Assembly: GCF_020382885.2 (NCBI RefSeq)
Contig: NC_058494.1
Span: forward strand, 27,006,329-27,070,328
Reading direction: 5' to 3'
Source: Scatophagus argus
Lineage: Eukaryota > Chordata > Actinopteri > Scatophagidae
DNA: 64,000 nt
Of this stretch, positions 11,063 to 21,547 are shown piece by piece. Numbering within the stretch: position 1 is the first letter of the stretch; each line of letters starts with the position of its first letter. The notes beneath the pieces are model-generated. The model saw nothing but the letters and a program-made list of their open reading frames with translations. It ran no database searches and was not told the DNA's origin. Position numbers and translations under genes: made by a program.

Positions 11063-14000
11063 CTACTTGTTCCACTGGACCGCCTCTGGTTTGGGAATAC
11101 TGTAGTTGAGGGCATCAAACTCTTCTTCTGGCCTCAGCTTTGGTCCAGGAATCATGACAGTCTGAAAGAGTAAGAAGAGCAGACGAATATCATTTGTAAG
11201 CAGGGTCAACTTTTACTAATATACATTCCTACACATATCTACAATGTCATCTACGTTTCCTCCAAGGGGAATTAAACCTGAGGACCAAGATGAGAGAACT
11301 GGTTTGTGACATTCAGAGAGTCGGAGAGGCGCTGCAAAACGACTTCATTCCACAACATCCCTGTAAAAGAATCCAAGTGCAACTGAATTATTTGCTCCCA
11401 CATTCCCTCACTGTTATATATGAATAGAAATGGTTTCCTAGATTTTCGTAGAATTAGGGTATATTTACCATTTACCTTCTTTCACTAAATACTTGGAACA
11501 AAGTTTACCACTTACTGCCCCCCAAAACAGGACAGCAATTTCAATTTTGTCGCATCTGGTGTTTATTTTGCCACATTTTTTTTCCTTTACATACAAGGTC
11601 CACTAACAAGTTTTTCTGTGGAGTTTCCAACCTCCAGCAGACTTGTTGACAAAGTGTGTGTGAAAGGCGAGCGAATGGACCTTGAGTTGCGATTGTTGTC
11701 AAACTGCTACCTGAATGAACCTTTACGCTTAGTTTTGGCTCAAACGATGCTTCACTGGACATCACCACGCACTCATTTAGTCAACAGTTTCAAGCCGTGT
11801 CCACAGCTCGCTCCCAGAGATTTAATTTTCAGCTTCTTAGCTTTCATAATGAGCCAATGACTTGTCTGAAACAGTCCAGCTTTGGGGTGCACTACATGAG
11901 TGTGCTGCCTCAGTTGGCTGCTGACACTGAAGACGGCTGTTAGTGAAAGCCTAAAAAATATCCCACCGATCTTATTCACGGGGTCATTAAAGTGAAGTAT
12001 GAACTGGCCGGTTAATAAAGATTTCATAATTTCCTTTTGACAGGATCTGTCCTCTGCCCTTCTCTTACGAAAGCATTTTTAAAAGATGTTGTCAGACACT
12101 GCAGAGCAGAGGGTCACCTTAATAACTGGGTCTTTGGCAGGGGCCCAGGATGGCACTATTTTTCCATGTAATCTCCACTGGCCGTAGGGGTTGGTGAGAT
12201 GTCGTTCCATGACCAGGTACTCCAAGACGTCTTTCATCTGCTCCTCGCTGCCCAGCATCAGCCTCCCAAAGCGGTCGTAGATGGCCAGTGTCTGCGGGAC
12301 AAGCAGACGTAAGAGAAAGGTCACCCAGTCGACTAAAGCCCGACTGTAATCTTGGCTTTAAACCTCAAACCTGTGCAAAGATTTGCTTTGCAGAAAGATC
12401 TGTACACCAGTCGTTCATGCTTGCATCATGATTAGACAGACAAATGAGTCATACCTGCTTGGAGTGCATGCGGACCGTCACCTGGCCATACAGGTTGTCT
12501 TTGGAGACCATGTCGAGGCAGCGGGCGTGGACCACTCTGGGCGGCTCCAAGGACTCGACAAACGTCCAGCGGATCGTCTTGTACCGGTTCCCCCTCGTCA
12601 TCTCCTGAACACAGGAGTGATGATGATCATAATATTAATAATGATAAGAAGAAGAAGACAGAAGTGACTGATGGGAGGGAAAATTGGGGATTTGATGAAA
12701 CTGAACTGTAAACAAGCTCAGAACTTACAGGGTAACACCTTTCTGTCACCAGTGAGTGAAGCTTTTCCTTGTTGAACCTACAAAACCAGTAGCAGATGTT
12801 GATCTCACAAGGGTGAATATTATGTCAGGTTTAGTCAGATTACACATCAGGCCATGCTTTCAATTCATTTCAAGCCAATTCTGAACCATTATGCATTTTT
12901 CAAAATAGTTTAAATGTAAGCTCTGATTATGAGAGAAACATTACAGCATTTGCTGCGAAAAAGTGACCTAAATATTTTTTGCAAAATGTGCAGTTTTGTT
13001 TCTTACAAGGAAAAAAACAAACTTAAATGTACTGAATGAACTTAAGAGCCATAGCCGGTTTGCTGGGGTCAGGGCTTTCAAACACATCAAAACATTTTCT
13101 TACTGTGTCAGGCAGTTGTGAGCCTCAATGAAGATTTCTTGGGCTCGTTCTGCAAAGTCCCTTGATTTGAACTGAGCATCATGGTCTTTGATTTTACGAA
13201 TCCTGTTGGAACAAACATTAAAATAAAAAAACACATTCAGCTTTCTCGCATTTGCAGTGAAGTCCATCATCTTAAGACGCTTTGAATCTGATTCAGTGAA
13301 AGAGCTGCAGGAAGAGGCATCGTTGTTCCTAATGACGCAACTCAAATCCGTCCCGCACGGCTCAGATACGTTAGACAAGAGAAAATTCGGCACATGAAAA
13401 ACGTGAGGACGTAGAGAAACAATCTTACGCAAGCTGTGAGGCGGCGGTGCGTTGTATCTGTTCAGTCCGTTGTTTGAGGCCTTCCTTCGACAGACTGGAA
13501 AGACGAGCGTCGCCCTCTGGGGGCACGTAGGGGTCAAAGATTTGTGCTGGAAAAGACCGCAGACAAGACTGATCAATCAATACGTACCCGCCAGCCGGGT
13601 GAGAGATATTACAAATTAAACACACATTGATGAGGAGCAGCTTCACACTGCTGCGCAGCTAACAGGCATTTCATTTACAATAAAACAACACAAGTCCAGG
13701 TGTTGACATTTGAAGACGGATGTGCTGGTGTCACATCCATCTTACTTTCTTTGTCCAGATGATGACTGAATAACTGAGTTCCTGTACCGAATGCCAAAAC
13801 ATTCCAAAACAAATTATTTTTACTTCCAGCAAGAAATGTAAACATCTTTTTCTCGAAAAATTTTCCAATTAACAAATGGAAAGACAAAATACTACAGTTA
13901 AACCTTCTTAACACAAGAAGGTGCACAAGTGGCCCCCGTCCCCGAAACAGCAATTGAGTCTGATTATCATGCTGATCAGAATCAGAATCAGAAAAACTTT

Positions 14001-14243
14001 TATTGCCAGGTAGGTTCTACCTACAAGGAATTTGTTTTGGCATCTAGTGCAGCAGACAAACACAAGAAAAGAGAACAAGAACGACAAACAGTGAAATGCC
14101 AAAAGTCCGTATACATAGTATACATATACATACATCTGTATATACAATGGTGGAGGTAAACATTTGCAGATGGCCATGCATATTTTTTAAAGTGCAGAGT
14201 GATGATGTGCCAGGGAACTGAATGTGCAAGGGGAGAGTGCATG

Positions 14244-14275
<32 letters not shown>

Positions 14276-16061
14276 GGGCTGGGGTGTGTCAGTGGTTGAC
14301 TTCTCATGTGTTCATGAGCCTGACAGCAGAGGGAAAGAAGCTGTTTCTGTGGCGAGAGGTTTTGGTCCGAGATGACCGCAGTCTCCTGCCAGAAGGGAGC
14401 ACCTCAAAGAGTTTGTGTCCGGGGTGACACAAACTCTTTGTGTTAAAGAATACAGAAGGAACAGCGTAACATTCAACACCAACTTTCATTGCCTGACAGT
14501 TTAGCTTTGATACTACATTTATGACATAAAAACTCATTATGTAACACCCAGTTATACTGATTACCAGTTTAAAGTCACTGGTAAACAAGGAAAACGTACT
14601 CGCATTACCATACTTGATCATTTCATTGTTTCTAGTTTTGTCTGAGGAATACATAAGAATGCTTTTAACAGACCAAACCAAAATTATGAACAGCCAGTTA
14701 AGACAGTTTGTGTACTCCAATGGTCATGAGGGTTGTTTAAAAAGGGAAAATGTCTACCGTTGAATTATATCAGACACTTTCACTTCAGCATTCCACTAAT
14801 TTAACACATTGTTTTGTACCATGTGAAATATGTCCTGGTACTACAATTAAGTATACAGCAACAGAATATACTGATATATAATCAAGACCCATTTTACCAT
14901 GTGTACTGTCACTGTCAGTGCTTCAAGTAATACTGCAATATGAAGTTTTGACTACTGCACACAACCTCACTGGATCAGTTCCACCTCTAACGATAAGGAA
15001 GCAATCTGTGAACTTGTCCGACAAAGGAGGCAGCATCTAGAGCCAGTAGGCTCAAAGGCTCAAACAGCTCGACAGATGCAGAAAGCTTCAGTACCAGTGC
15101 AGGAGATGTTGATGGGCCTCTCAACATACTGCTGTCTGAAGACGACGCCTGCTGCTCGGGCCTTTACTTCTATCTTCGGTTGCTCCTTTCCCTTTATCCC
15201 CACTGCCGGGGGGATAAAGTACCGCTTTTTGGTCCGGACCGGCAGGAAATTTGGGACAGGATGTCTTGCATCCAAAAACCCTTCAGCATTCTGAGAGGAG
15301 GAGGACACATAAACATCTTACTGTCAGAGGAGCTTACAGCGTGGTCTACATTTGTGATGCGGTCATAGAGGTGAGAACCTCTGGAAGAATCCCAGAGTGT
15401 TTATGGGTGTATGGGAGGTCTAAGGGCAGAGGGCGTTCAAACCGCACAGTAAAGCCCCCTGAGGCAGTGTGATCTGTAATGGTTCTGGGCTTTTTAAACT
15501 ACATTTATTTGACCTGCCTACTGAGGCCACATGTGGTCGCTAGTAGACTATAGATACTAAGCACATTAACCCATTACTATCCTAAAGTACATTTTAGGAT
15601 TACAAGTATTTGTACTTCTTAAGTATTCAGATTTTATACTAATTTGTACTTTAACTCTACTACATTCTGGGAGCTAATACTGTACTTTTAATTCCAATAC
15701 ATTTACGTCTTTAGTTACTAGTTACACTGTCGAATCATACAGATCATACAAACCAGTCATACAAAATATAAACCAGCTCATTGTTATTTCTTACATTTCG
15801 TATATATTGTCCCGGGGGACATTAGACTTCTACGCATCGACGCGGAGGTTGATATCAGCTAGCTGCTAACGTTAGCTAAGCTAACTCCGCGAGGTGTGAC
15901 GCGATCATAACAGGCCAAACAAACGAGCTGTTTCTTCAGGATAACTGAATGTCACCGTTTATTTGTTGCAGAAATGTGTTTATTAAGTCTCCCCATACCT
16001 TCAAACTGCTGCATGTCGCTCTGTGAAGAGCCACCAGTGTCCTCCTCATGGGCACCGCCAT
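11063..16061 (-). CDS. mrpl45: Mitochondrial ribosomal protein L45 (mL45)
   Basis: Eight exons on the minus strand, in gene order: 16061-15999 (ATG), 15290-15095, 13546-13429, 13202-13104, 12777-12729, 12604-12455, 12291-12118 and 11161-11063 (TAG). They total 948 nt, 315 residues, close to the roughly 306 of the human protein. All phases fit. Diagnostic family stretches are [74 protein letters not shown] and LTNPYGQWR near the C-terminus. mL45 is a Tim44-like protein of the mitochondrial large subunit near the exit tunnel, linked to inner-membrane insertion. The Arg-rich, acid-free N-terminus fits an import presequence. The start ATG sits in a YY1-like context (AAGATGGCGG), common at nuclear genes for mitochondrial proteins. 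Confidence 0.95.
11162..12117 (-). other. mrpl45 intron 7, no recognisable feature
   Basis: The last mrpl45 intron is about 960 bp. I see no coding exon and could not assign it to a repeat family. Confidence 0.5.
13975..14455 (-). mobile_element. Interspersed fish repeat in mrpl45 intron 2
   Basis: The block starts with repeated TCAGAA units followed by a CTTTTATTGCC end. It contains a GT microsatellite at 14252-14274. It ends in a stretch (from about 14300) of the kind seen at the 3' portion of fish non-LTR elements, including GAAGCTGTTTCTG and CAGAAGGGAGCACC. It looks like a degraded retroelement 3' end in minus orientation; the exact family was not determined. Confidence 0.55.
15580..15730. 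repeat. ACTT-paced interspersed repeat (copy)
   Basis: An AT-rich stretch with regularly spaced GTACTT / TACATT words, in mrpl45 intron 1. Similar stretches occur at about 1895-2160, 55990-56105 and 59775-59890. They resemble a dispersed fish element whose family I cannot name. Confidence 0.45.
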
Positions 16062-16075
16062 CTTGGCCGTCTTCC
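16045..16075 (-). promoter_or_regulatory. mrpl45: YY1-like site over the mrpl45 start codon
   Basis: The minus strand reads GGCCAAGATGGCGGTGCC, which embeds the ATG at 16061 in a YY1 consensus (AANATGGCGGC). The same arrangement occurs at mrpl21 (ATG at 59661). Confidence 0.5.
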
Positions 16076-16257
16076 TTCTTCTTCTGTTGTTTTTTTTTTA
16101 CGTAAGTGGCCATCCAACATATTAGGCGCACTACCGCCACCTTCTGTGGAAGCGCTGCTGCAGGGTCATCTGACTTCTTGCAAAGAAGTGAATCTTCATA
16201 AAGAACTACTAAATAATACTAAACTCAAATACTACTCGAGGTACACAGATTAAAAGT

Positions 16258-16330
16258 GATTCTGCAACGCTTCATAGACATTTGGAAAAAAAACATCGTG
16301 ATCACACAATTTATTACTGTTACAGCCACT
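16258..16330 (-). repeat. 3'-flank block shared by zinc-finger units (A copy)
   Basis: Contains words also found after the other units: GCTTCATAGACATTTGG and ATCACACAATTTATTACTGT. Related copies lie at 21040-21330, 31180-31330 and 32575-32775, so it belongs to the duplicated unit. Confidence 0.6.
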
Positions 16331-16787
16331 TCTGTGCATTCAAACTAACAATTTTGGAGATTACAACTGATGGCACCTTGGCACTGATGGTAACAATAAA
16401 CATATAGACTGAAAAGACAAACAAACAGAAAACAAGCAATCAAAATACAAAGAATGAAATACCCCCACCAACAATACTAATAATAAAACACACGAGAGTT
16501 AAATGTGAATGAACTTCCACTTCAACAACAACACTGCCTTCAGGACAAGAAGAAAGACTTCGCCTTCACTACCAGGTTTCCGATGTGTTTCTTGTGTTTT
16601 GACCATGAAGCACAAAAACTGAATCATTTCCCATACAATTTGCAAATACAACACCACGTGCCTGAATGTGATCTTCTATGCCTTGCCAATTCAAACACAT
16701 TAAAGTATGTAAGAAAACAACATCTTACAAAGTTACGGCTTCTCATCAGTCGAAGTCAGCAGCTCCTCACTCCTACTGTAGACAGTA

Positions 16788-18572
16788 TTAGCAGGGCACT
16801 GCTTCCCTCTCCTGAGGCGGCTTCTCTTCAGTGTGGATTTTTCTTACGTGAAGTGACAAGTCCCAACGCCGTCTGAAGCATTTCCCACAGGTTTTGCAAC
16901 AGTACGGCATCTCACCTGTGTGGATTCTCATGTGCTCCACACAGGATCTCTTCTGACTAAAAGGTTTCCCACATGTTATGCAAACGTACGGCTTCTCACC
17001 CCTGTGGATTCTCATGTGCACTGACAACTTACTACTCAGTCTAAAAGGTTTCCCACAGGTTTTGCAAACGTACGGCTTCTCACCTGTGTGAATTCTCATG
17101 TGCAGCATCATGGTACGACTCTGCGTAAAACCTTTCCCACATGTTTCGCATACGTACGGCCTCTCACCTGTGTGTAATCTCATGTGAATTGACAAGGACA
17201 TCTTTCGATCAAAACATTTCCCACATGTTTTGCAAACATATGACTTCTCACCTGTGTGGACTCTCATGTGCCATGACAAGTAACCACTCTTGGTAAAACC
17301 TTTCCCACATGCTTTGCAAACATATGGCTTCTCACCTGTGTGGATTCTCATGTGCACTGACAAGGAACTCTTCCGACAAAAATCTTTCCCACATGTTTTG
17401 CAAACGTATGGCTTCTCACCTGTGTGGAGTCTCATGTGAACTGACAACTTACTACTCAGTCTAAAACCTTTCCCACATGTTTTGCAAACGTACGGCTTCT
17501 TACATGTGTGCACTTTCATGTGGCATGACAAGGTGCTACTCTGTGTAAAACCTTTCCCACATGTTTTGCATACGTACGGCTTCTCACCTGTGTGGATTTT
17601 CAAATGAACGTTCAGCTCTGATGTACGCCTGAATCTTTGTCCACAACTGCTGCAAGAAAATGGCTTCTCACCTGTGTGGATTCTCAGGTGTGCCTGAAAT
17701 ACTGACTTGTACTTAAAATCTTTTCCACAATAGTCACATATAAAAGCCTTTTTACCTGCCTCAGAACTGCTGTGAGTTTTTAACGTGCTGGGGTTGTGTA
17801 CATTCTTATGACTTTTCCGTTTGTGCTGTTGTGAGTCTTCATGTTTGCCTCCGTTCTGATCTCGACTCTCAGCTGCATCAGAGTTGTTGCAGAGCAGCTT
17901 CACGTCACTGTTTGCTTCTGATACCACAGAGCTTGAAACTGACATGTTTACTACACACTCACTCTGTGCTGCATTTTCAGTTTCATCAGGATTCAAGTAC
18001 ACATTCTGATCTTCACTTTGCTCATTTTCCTCATAAGCAGGAGTCAACATAAAGGATTCAGTCTCCTGCTTCAGTACAAGCTGCTCTCCCTCCTGATTGG
18101 TGCAGAGTTCCTCCTCTTCCTCTTTAATCTGTGGAGGCTCTGGGTCCTCTTGGTCCACAGCGGAGCTCCTCTCCTGGTTACAGAGCTGCTGCTCAGTGAG
18201 AAGCTCCTCCTCCTTACAGACATGTTGCTGTGGGAGCTCTGGAGGACAGAGAACACAGGGAACACAATACTACTGTGACAGTACAACGACACAGACATGA
18301 GAGCAAATGGGGACCAGCATATGTTCAAATAATTACAATTAAACAGGGTTAAACGTAATTCCTCTGTTTCGTGTTAATGAGACAATGTAATGTTACATAC
18401 CTATCCTGTGTAACTTTATCTCGGGTTTCCACACTACAGCCAGCAGCCTGCGCTGACGATCGACTTCCTCTTCATACTCGACGATAGTTTTGTTAAAAAC
18501 TCCGAATATTTCTTCAGCAGCAGCAGTTAGTCGCTCGATGACAAACTGTCTCAAATACTCAACTGAAGACAT
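16788..18572 (-). CDS. C2H2 zinc-finger protein, unit A (11 fingers)
   Basis: Two exons: leader 18572-18401 (172 nt, ATG at 18572) and finger exon 18238-16788 (TAA), joined by a 162-bp phase-1 intron; 540 residues. Residues 1-57 form a charged, probably coiled-coil leader starting MSSVEYLR. An acidic spacer of about 160 residues follows, rich in E, Q and S and including DQEDPEPPQIKEEEEELC. Eleven fingers of the Krueppel type follow, linked mostly by TGEKP. Finger 3 has TCKKP instead, finger 9 RGEKP, and the last has the longer spacing HVRKIH. No KRAB, BTB or SCAN domain is present. The product is probably a nuclear sequence-specific DNA-binding protein; targets are unknown. Unit A alone has a 6-bp insertion (two extra residues) in the spacer, near 17817. 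A TTTATT at 16310-16315 could be its minus-strand poly(A) signal. Confidence 0.9.
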
Positions 18573-18660
18573 TGTTTGAAACTGGAAAAATATCCACCCT
18601 GCGCAAATATCTTCTTCCCGTTGATTCACGTAGGCAGCTAACGCAAGTAGCACTTCTATT

Positions 18661-18728
18661 GTTTACTTCCGCCGAATGTTACGCTGTTAAGTTCCGACAG
18701 TGTAACCCCGAGAACTTTTTGTTCTGAT
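18661..18728 (-). promoter_or_regulatory. Shared upstream module of unit A
   Basis: About 90 bp upstream of the unit A start codon is a block containing CGCTGTTAAGTTCCGACAG and GAACTTTTTGTTC. It recurs upstream of units B, C and D. Conservation between copies fits a common core promoter or simply recent duplication. Confidence 0.5.
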
Positions 18729-18939
18729 TTCAAATGTTGGTGACATAGACATAATAAAGAGTAGCTACTGCCTTTTTCTGTCATTTGTATTAATTGAGAA
18801 TGTAACCTGAAGAACAAGTCATCATGAGCTAGCCACTCCAGTACAGTAGGTGGCGATATGCACCTTTTAAGCTGGTTGCAAAACGCCAAAATCACCCAGA
18901 GAGAGAGAGAGCGCTGCTGCCTATTGGCGCTGACGAGCC

Positions 18940-18960
18940 GTGGGGCCGCCATCTTGGACC
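18940..18960. promoter_or_regulatory. YY1-like site upstream of unit A
   Basis: GGCCGCCATCTTGGACC matches a YY1 site on the minus strand, about 370 bp upstream of the unit A start, in a locally GC-rich stretch. It may mark a further promoter, but no gene could be attached to it. Confidence 0.3.
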
Positions 18961-19523
18961 GGTCACCCGCTCCACTCAGTGTAATCTGTTTGGCAGGCGC
19001 AGTGAAGTGTCAGCGCATTTCATCAGTCATAACACGCTGAATATTTCACTGATTTTCATGAGGTTTTTTTTTCTGCAAACGTCATACATGTAGCTATGAT
19101 ACAGGACACACACAGGAGAGAGAATAAAAATGTAGATGCTCAAGTTAAACACAAGAAACTGACACCCCCTTGCCCCAAACCATATTTACACATGCACAAA
19201 GTTTGCTAATGAAAGTTTTAATTTTGCTAATAACGAAAGTTTTTAAATTTTTTGAAAATTTTCCCTGAAATCCCCCAAAACTCTTTACTGTGGTCTTTGC
19301 TCTCATTTCTCTTGCCATGGCGTTCTTCTTCTTCTTTCCTTCCAGACTTTCCACTCTTGCTAAGGCTTCATTGACTCTGGGCAGGCGAGGCACAGCCATG
19401 ATCCTGGTAGAAAGAGGGATGGACATGGTTTGACTGTCTCACTTCACACACATCAATCTGACACCACGAGAGTATGACCCACATTCTGTCTCATAGTCAT
19501 CACCTGTCAAAGCCACTGCCAGC

Positions 19524-19525
<2 letters not shown>

Positions 19526-19581
<56 letters not shown>
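19526..19581. repeat. Long (GT)n microsatellite
   Basis: About 27 uninterrupted GT repeats, the longest simple repeat in the window, between zinc-finger units A and B. Confidence 0.95.
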
Positions 19582-19583
<2 letters not shown>

Positions 19584-19664
19584 ATGGATGGAATAACACC
19601 ATCTCTGAGTCAGACAATCTGACCTGTCCTATCAAAATCTCCCTGCTTAAAACATTCACTGCAA

Positions 19665-19820
19665 AGCAGTGAATGTTTCCCCCCTCAAAGAGCAAATTGG
19701 GGGTTAGGTGCCTTGCTCAAAGTCATTTTCTCATCAATTACTCCACCACACCCAAATTTTTTCCACCCGTCCGGTGGGCGAACCCCTTCTCCAACCTTGA
19801 GGCCACAGCTGCCCCCAGCC
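19665..19820 (-). mobile_element. Degraded tRNA-derived SINE
   Basis: Shares GGGGGTTAGGTGCCTTGCTCAA, split by changes, and CTCCACCACACCCAAATTTT with the better-preserved SINE at 27457-27790. It ends in the same gCCACaGCTGCC head. It is an older, internally deleted copy in the same orientation. Confidence 0.65.
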
Positions 19821-19832
19821 CCGATGGCAGTT

Positions 19833-20110
19833 GTTGAGATGGGGTGTTACCTGTTTGATAATTTGATAAAACATCCAATTATTTGAGCTCATTGTCTTTC
19901 AAATATCCTTGTCCTCTTTAAAATGTCTTATTCTACAAGGTAATTTATCAAATGACAGCTGTCATATAAATGTTTTAAGTAAAAATAATATTTGCCTGTG
20001 AAGGCTGGTGATCCACAAGACCGCATACATGTTAATAATGATTTCATTGATGCTGTTTTCCGTTTAGTGTCTCGTTCCCTGTTGATCAACTGTACACAAA
20101 TCAGCCTGTA
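19833..20110 (-). repeat. Intergenic spacer block shared by zinc-finger units (copy 1)
   Basis: Shares long stretches with 32210-32460 and 35755-35955, for example TGACAGCTGTCATATAAATG and TATTTGCCTGTGAAGGCTGG. It lies in the spacer between units. The shared blocks show that whole units, not just coding exons, were duplicated. Confidence 0.7.
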
Positions 20111-20221
20111 AGTGTTTTGAGCTGATTGCAAACTGGAAATGGTAGTTTGAGAAACAGGCAGTAATGACACTTGACAAATGCCCTTAATCACACAATCCGT
20201 CATCACCATGACACTGTTAGT

Positions 20222-20909
20222 ATAAGATAAGATGAACTTTATTGATCCCACAGTGGGGAAATTCACCTGTTGTGGCAGCTCACAAGGACAGAAGAGAAGT
20301 GCAAAAAGCAAAGAGTGTGCAAAAACAGTTACAAAAGAATGTAGAGGTAAAATAAATTAACAATTTACACGGCAAGTAAAAACAGTACACTATAAAGCTA
20401 TATACAAGTCCTCATAAGGGAAGAAAGAGGACTCGACCATAGAATTATACAGTCTAACAGCAGTGGGAATGAAGGACCTGCTGTAGCTCCTTCCTACACT
20501 GAGGGTGTAGCAGTCTGCTGCTGAAGGAGCTGCTCAGAGCCTCCACTGTCTGATGCAGAGGGTGAGAGGTGTTGTCCATGATGGATGTCAGCTTGGCTAA
20601 CGTCCTCCTCTCACCCACCTGCTCCACGGAGTCCAGTGGGCAGCCCAGGACAGAGCTGGCCCTCCTGACCAGCTTGTTCAGTCTCTTCCTGTCCCGGTCC
20701 GTGCTGCCCGGTCCCCAACAGACCACAGCGTAGTGAATAGCAGAGGCTACCACAGAGTCATAAAAAGTCCTGAGGGGGGGCCTGCACACTCCAAAGGACC
20801 TCAGTCTCCTCAGAAGGTGGAGGCGACTTTGGCCCTTCTTGTACAGGGCATCAGTGTCATGTGACCAGTCCAGTTTATGGACTGGCATGGTAATTTTTAT
20901 AACGGCCAC
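20222..20909 (-). mobile_element. 5'-truncated L2-type LINE
   Basis: The minus strand carries the end of a LINE ORF2 (20909-20454, 151 codons), including KLDWSHDTDALYKKGQSR, LRRLRSFGVC and YDSVVASAIHYAVVCWGPG, then a 3' end with ATCAATAAAGTTCATCTTAT. This arrangement is typical of L2-like elements in fish. The reverse-transcriptase core and the endonuclease are absent, so the copy is dead. The equivalent place in the spacer of unit D (about 32570) lacks it. Confidence 0.8.
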
Positions 20910-21039
20910 TACTGTGTGTTCACTGTGAAACGCAGATCCTCAACATACACAAGACTTTGGTTGTCCTGAGAAATGCTGCTGCTCCAAACCTTGGAATGTA
21001 TGGAAGTACAAACACACCCATTTGGAAAACTTTGAGGGT

Positions 21040-21330
21040 ATACATATTTTTACTGAAGTGAACCACTTCCACATGTTGAAAGTGTGCAGTTTCTTATCTG
21101 TATGACTACAGCTGAAACCTCTTCAAACTGACAGCGATTCTGAGATGCTTCATGAACAGACATTTGGAGGGGTGGGGGACACATCAAGATCACAGCATCC
21201 ATTACTGTAACATCCACTGTGAAACTGACATTCATCCTCCATTTGGGAAATGACAGTTGTTTCAAAGAAATACTGTGGCTAACAGAAATATTAGTAATAT
21301 CTAAACTTTACACAGAGACAATGACATAAC
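21040..21330 (-). repeat. 3'-flank block shared by zinc-finger units (B copy)
   Basis: Nearly matches 32575-32775 over ACCACTTCCACAT, GGAGGGGTGGGGGACACATC and the stretch ending CATCCTCCATTTGGGA. It lies downstream of unit B in transcription terms and probably includes its 3' UTR. Confidence 0.65.
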
Positions 21331-21547
21331 ATCTTTAGGGTAAACATTTTACATGGAGCTTTAATCAAAGTGTACTTCTTTCAGCAGGTGAACACGTCTT
21401 CACAGGAGTTTCAGCTTGGTGTGTTTTTCCAAGTACGTGATTTGTGTAAAACTTTTCCCACAACTGCCACAGTTCAGTGCCTCCTCACTTCTGTGTTTTC
21501 TCCGTGGACCAGTTGAACTGATTCATCTCTTCACATGCACTCCAGCA

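Noticed and set aside
18656-18952. 98-codon minus-strand frame starting MAAPRLVSANRQQ upstream of unit A
   Set aside because: The start looks like a YY1-type ATG, but the frame runs through the shared promoter module, is not conserved in the other units and resembles no protein I know.
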